Part shown: in pieces, positions 62,023 to 64,000 of the stretch
Position numbering within the stretch: the first letter of the stretch is position 1
Layout of the letters: each line of letters opens with the position of its first letter
From: Myxococcota bacterium
GTDB lineage: Bacteria; Myxococcota_C; UBA6777
DNA length: 64,000 nucleotides
Direction of reading: 5' to 3'
Assembly: GCA_023150835.1 (NCBI GenBank)
Contig: JAKLKB010000004.1
Coordinates: 1-64,000 of the forward strand
Notes under the pieces: generated by a model
The model's input: the letters and a program-made list of their open reading frames with translations, nothing else
Database searches by the model: none
Told to the model about the DNA's origin: nothing
Translations under genes and position numbers: made by a program

Positions 62023-64000
62023 ATGCTGTTTTCCCGTCGATCTTGGTTGCCCGTATTGCTATGGCTAGGGCCTGTGTTTGTCTTTGCGGGCGGACTCAAG
62101 GTGTGGAAGTTGCTGCGTGTGGATGATGCTGCTCATCTGTTGGTTCTTTTTGAAGGCTTGCGTTGGGATATCGTCTTCTTTCTTTTGCTTTCGCTGACTT
62201 TTCTTGTGTTGCTCGAAGAGATGGCTCGTTGGCGCGGCTACCTGCTGTTCTTGTTGGCCGTCTTGTCGCAGTGTTTGATGCTGCTTGCGGGTACAGAACA
62301 CGGCTTCTTTATGATCACAGGCACTCCGGGGGATTGGTTCTTGTTGCAGTACGGGATGCGCAGTCTGGCCGATCCTGCAACCGTTCAAGTCTTTATCAAC
62401 CAAGCCAAAGGGCCGCGTATCCTCTTGTTGCTCTTGCCACCGATGTTTCTGTTCTTGCCGATATGGTGGATGCGGCGACCCAAGATCGCAGCGTGGTTAC
62501 ACGCAACGGTTCACAAAGACACGCAACATCCAAGTTGGTTCTTTTGTCTGAGCCTCACTATCGGCCTTGCTTGTGCGACGTTGCCCGAACAACAGTTGCG
62601 CGGTGATCTTCAAACGCTCTCTCAAAATCTCTACGTCCGCATCGTTGGGGGGATGTTTGAGTATCTGTTCCAAGAAGAACCTGACATCGACCCTGTGGGT
62701 TCAAAAAGCCCGCTGTTCCAAGGCGAGCGCTTGCGCCTCTTTCCCACCGCCCGCACCCAAAAGAAAAATGTCGTCTTTGTCCTTCTCGAATCCCAACGCG
62801 CCCGCTCCCTCACCCCCTACAGATCCCTCGTTCCAAGGCATCCCTACGAACCCAAGCTCGAAACCACCCCTTTCCTCGCTTCCATCGCCAAAGAAAGCTG
62901 GCTCGCAGAACATCTTTCCGCCATCGTCCCCCACACCTCCAAAGCTCTTGTCCCGATCTTGTGCGGAATCTACCCAAAAATAAACGTCGATATCGATGAA
63001 GGAGAACGCAACGGCATCCCCTCACGCTGTCTCCCTACCCTTTTGAAACAAGTCGGCTATCGTAGCGCTTTTTTCCAATCTGCAACCAACCTTTTTGAAA
63101 ATCGCGCACAGATGGTCGCCAATATGGGCTTTGATATCTTGCGCGGCCACGAAGATCTCGACGAACGCGGCTTTGCCAAAACCAACTACTTTGGTTATGA
63201 AGATCGCATCATGCTTCAACCCAGCCTTCGTTGGATCGACCAAAACCGCCAGCGCCCTTTTCTGATGACCTATCTGCTGTTGGTTTCACACCACACTTAC
63301 ACGACTCCCCCCCGATTTCGTAAAAAACACTATACGAATAGCCGCGATCCTGAACTAAACGATTATTATAATTCACTTTTTTATGTCGATGAATTCTTGC
63401 GCGATTTATTCGATGGATTCAAAAAGCGCGGTATGCTCAAAGATACGGTCTTTGTTTTTGTGGGCGATCACGGCGAAGCCTTCGGCGAGCATGGCCGCCG
63501 TCAACACGACAACATCCTGTGGGAAGAGGGGATCCGCATCCCTGCGTGGATCTACGCGCCAAGCCTGATCACACGGCCCAAACAGATCCAAGGGCGCCGA
63601 AGTCAGATCGACCTTGTGCCGACTGTACTGGACTTGCTTGGGCTAGAAGTTCGCGACGGAAAGCTGCCCGGGTTTAGTCTCGCCAAGCCCGTCGAGGCAT
63701 CACGTCCGATCTTCCACAGTTGTTGGTATGAGCATCAGTGTATGGCCTTGCGCGAGGGGGATTACAAATACATCTACCACTACAAGCATCGGCCTTGGGA
63801 GGTGTACGATATCTCCAAAGATCCGCTCGAACAAAGAAATCTGTTTTTTCAAAAAGGCTTTGATCGCAATCCTTTAGAAGAGATCGAGAAACGCCTCTTG
63901 CGTTGGAAAGCCGAAGTCAACCGCATCTACCAAAAAGCCGACAAAGCACGCATCGTTCGTGTTGTTTCGCCGACCATGCCGCGTTTTCAAAAAGCCGTGG
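62023..64000 (+). CDS. Membrane sulfatase / LTA synthase-like protein, 3' end beyond window
   Basis: At least 659 residues are visible; the frame runs off the right edge. Four or five N-terminal transmembrane helices (about 8-190) are followed by a periplasmic alkaline-phosphatase-superfamily domain. The N-terminal metal site lies in VFVLLESQRARS, the likely Thr/Ser nucleophile in IVPHTSKALVPILCGIYP, and further metal ligands in VFVGDHGEAFGEHG. The last visible part has the WEVYDISKDPLEQRNL motif typical of sulfatases. Members transfer phosphoglycerol or phosphoethanolamine, or hydrolyse sulfate esters; which one is not clear. GAGAGAGG precedes the ATG at 62023. Confidence 0.87.
   Translation, partial: MLFSRRSWLPVLLWLGPVFVFAGGLKVWKLLRVDDAAHLLVLFEGLRWDIVFFLLLSLTFLVLLEEMARWRGYLLFLLAVLSQCLMLLAGTEHGFFMITGTPGDWFLLQYGMRSLADPATVQVFINQAKGPRILLLLLPPMFLFLPIWWMRRPKIAAWLHATVHKDTQHPSWFFCLSLTIGLACATLPEQQLRGDLQTLSQNLYVRIVGGMFEYLFQEEPDIDPVGSKSPLFQGERLRLFPTARTQKKNVVFVLLESQRARSLTPYRSLVPRHPYEPKLETTPFLASIAKESWLAEHLSAIVPHTSKALVPILCGIYPKINVDIDEGERNGIPSRCLPTLLKQVGYRSAFFQSATNLFENRAQMVANMGFDILRGHEDLDERGFAKTNYFGYEDRIMLQPSLRWIDQNRQRPFLMTYLLLVSHHTYTTPPRFRKKHYTNSRDPELNDYYNSLFYVDEFLRDLFDGFKKRGMLKDTVFVFVGDHGEAFGEHGRRQHDNILWEEGIRIPAWIYAPSLITRPKQIQGRRSQIDLVPTVLDLLGLEVRDGKLPGFSLAKPVEASRPIFHSCWYEHQCMALREGDYKYIYHYKHRPWEVYDISKDPLEQRNLFFQKGFDRNPLEEIEKRLLRWKAEVNRIYQKADKARIVRVVSPTMPRFQKAV

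Noticed and set aside
1-64000. tRNA, rRNA and riboswitch search by eye
   Set aside because: No cloverleaf with a CCA-type end, no rRNA motif and no recognisable riboswitch core was found. Short or degenerate RNA genes cannot be excluded without a covariance-model scan.

Overview
The window looks like a chromosomal segment from a predatory or social deltaproteobacterium-type lineage, most likely Myxococcota or a close relative. I infer this from content, not from a search. It has three large membrane-anchored Ser/Thr protein kinases, four secreted proteins with MopE-type Cys/Asp metal-binding motifs, a protein ending in a MYXO-CTERM-like sorting tail, Roadblock/LC7-like and V4R proteins, a rhomboid protease, many proline/serine-rich linkers, and frequent TTG or GTG starts. 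Base composition is moderate and fairly even. I saw no tRNA, rRNA, CRISPR array or prophage.

Layout. 1-1.1 kb: the 3' end of a damaged IscB-type (IS200/IS605-associated) nuclease gene, with its right-end hairpin, runs in frame into a 5'-truncated receiver domain. 1.5-7.3 kb: two Ser/Thr kinases and a small hypothetical gene. 7.5-12.4 kb: envelope proteins, a TPR-rhomboid protease and a membrane fatty acid hydroxylase-like protein. 12.9-15.1 kb: a two-component system (kinase and OmpR-type regulator). 15.2-17.6 kb: a small membrane protein and a GT-C glycosyltransferase with TPRs. 17.9-26.2 kb: an outer-membrane barrel, three MopE-motif proteins (one with DM13, one with a phosphodiester glycosidase domain) and a membrane-fused aminopropyltransferase-like protein. 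26.3-31.8 kb: an apparent operon of a Ser/Thr kinase, a histone-H1-like/GNAT fusion and an M20 peptidase, preceded by a tiny Cys-rich lipoprotein. 32.1-36.4 kb: an exported amidohydrolase, barrel and lipoprotein operon, then a HEAT-repeat protein. 36.5-46.4 kb: an exported M3 oligopeptidase, a beta-propeller-like lipoprotein, a fourth MopE-motif protein, a PEGA-like membrane protein, a second amidohydrolase and an exported protein of unknown role. 46.6-51.6 kb: a tandem pair of paralogous anchored proteins, a 10-bp minisatellite, glnS and a membrane protein. 52.0-58.8 kb: a minus-strand cluster encoding a TPR protein, a ParA/MinD-type ATPase, two Roadblock-like proteins, a double-V4R protein and a small partner. 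59.0-64.0 kb: a metallo-hydrolase-like protein, an exported unknown, a probably frameshifted HEAT-like gene and a partial membrane sulfatase/LTA-synthase-like gene.

Two signals stand out. The ParA/Roadblock/V4R cluster combines the folds that build eukaryotic TRAPP-type complexes and may be an undescribed spatial-organisation module. The intergenic DNA is also seeded with three families of short, non-autonomous repeats, called A, B and CA here. A and B have imperfect or perfect terminal inverted repeats. All six full-length B copies point into the 5' end of the gene that follows, and several A, B or CA ends supply the last or first codons of neighbouring genes. In-frame minisatellites in linkers are also unusually common.
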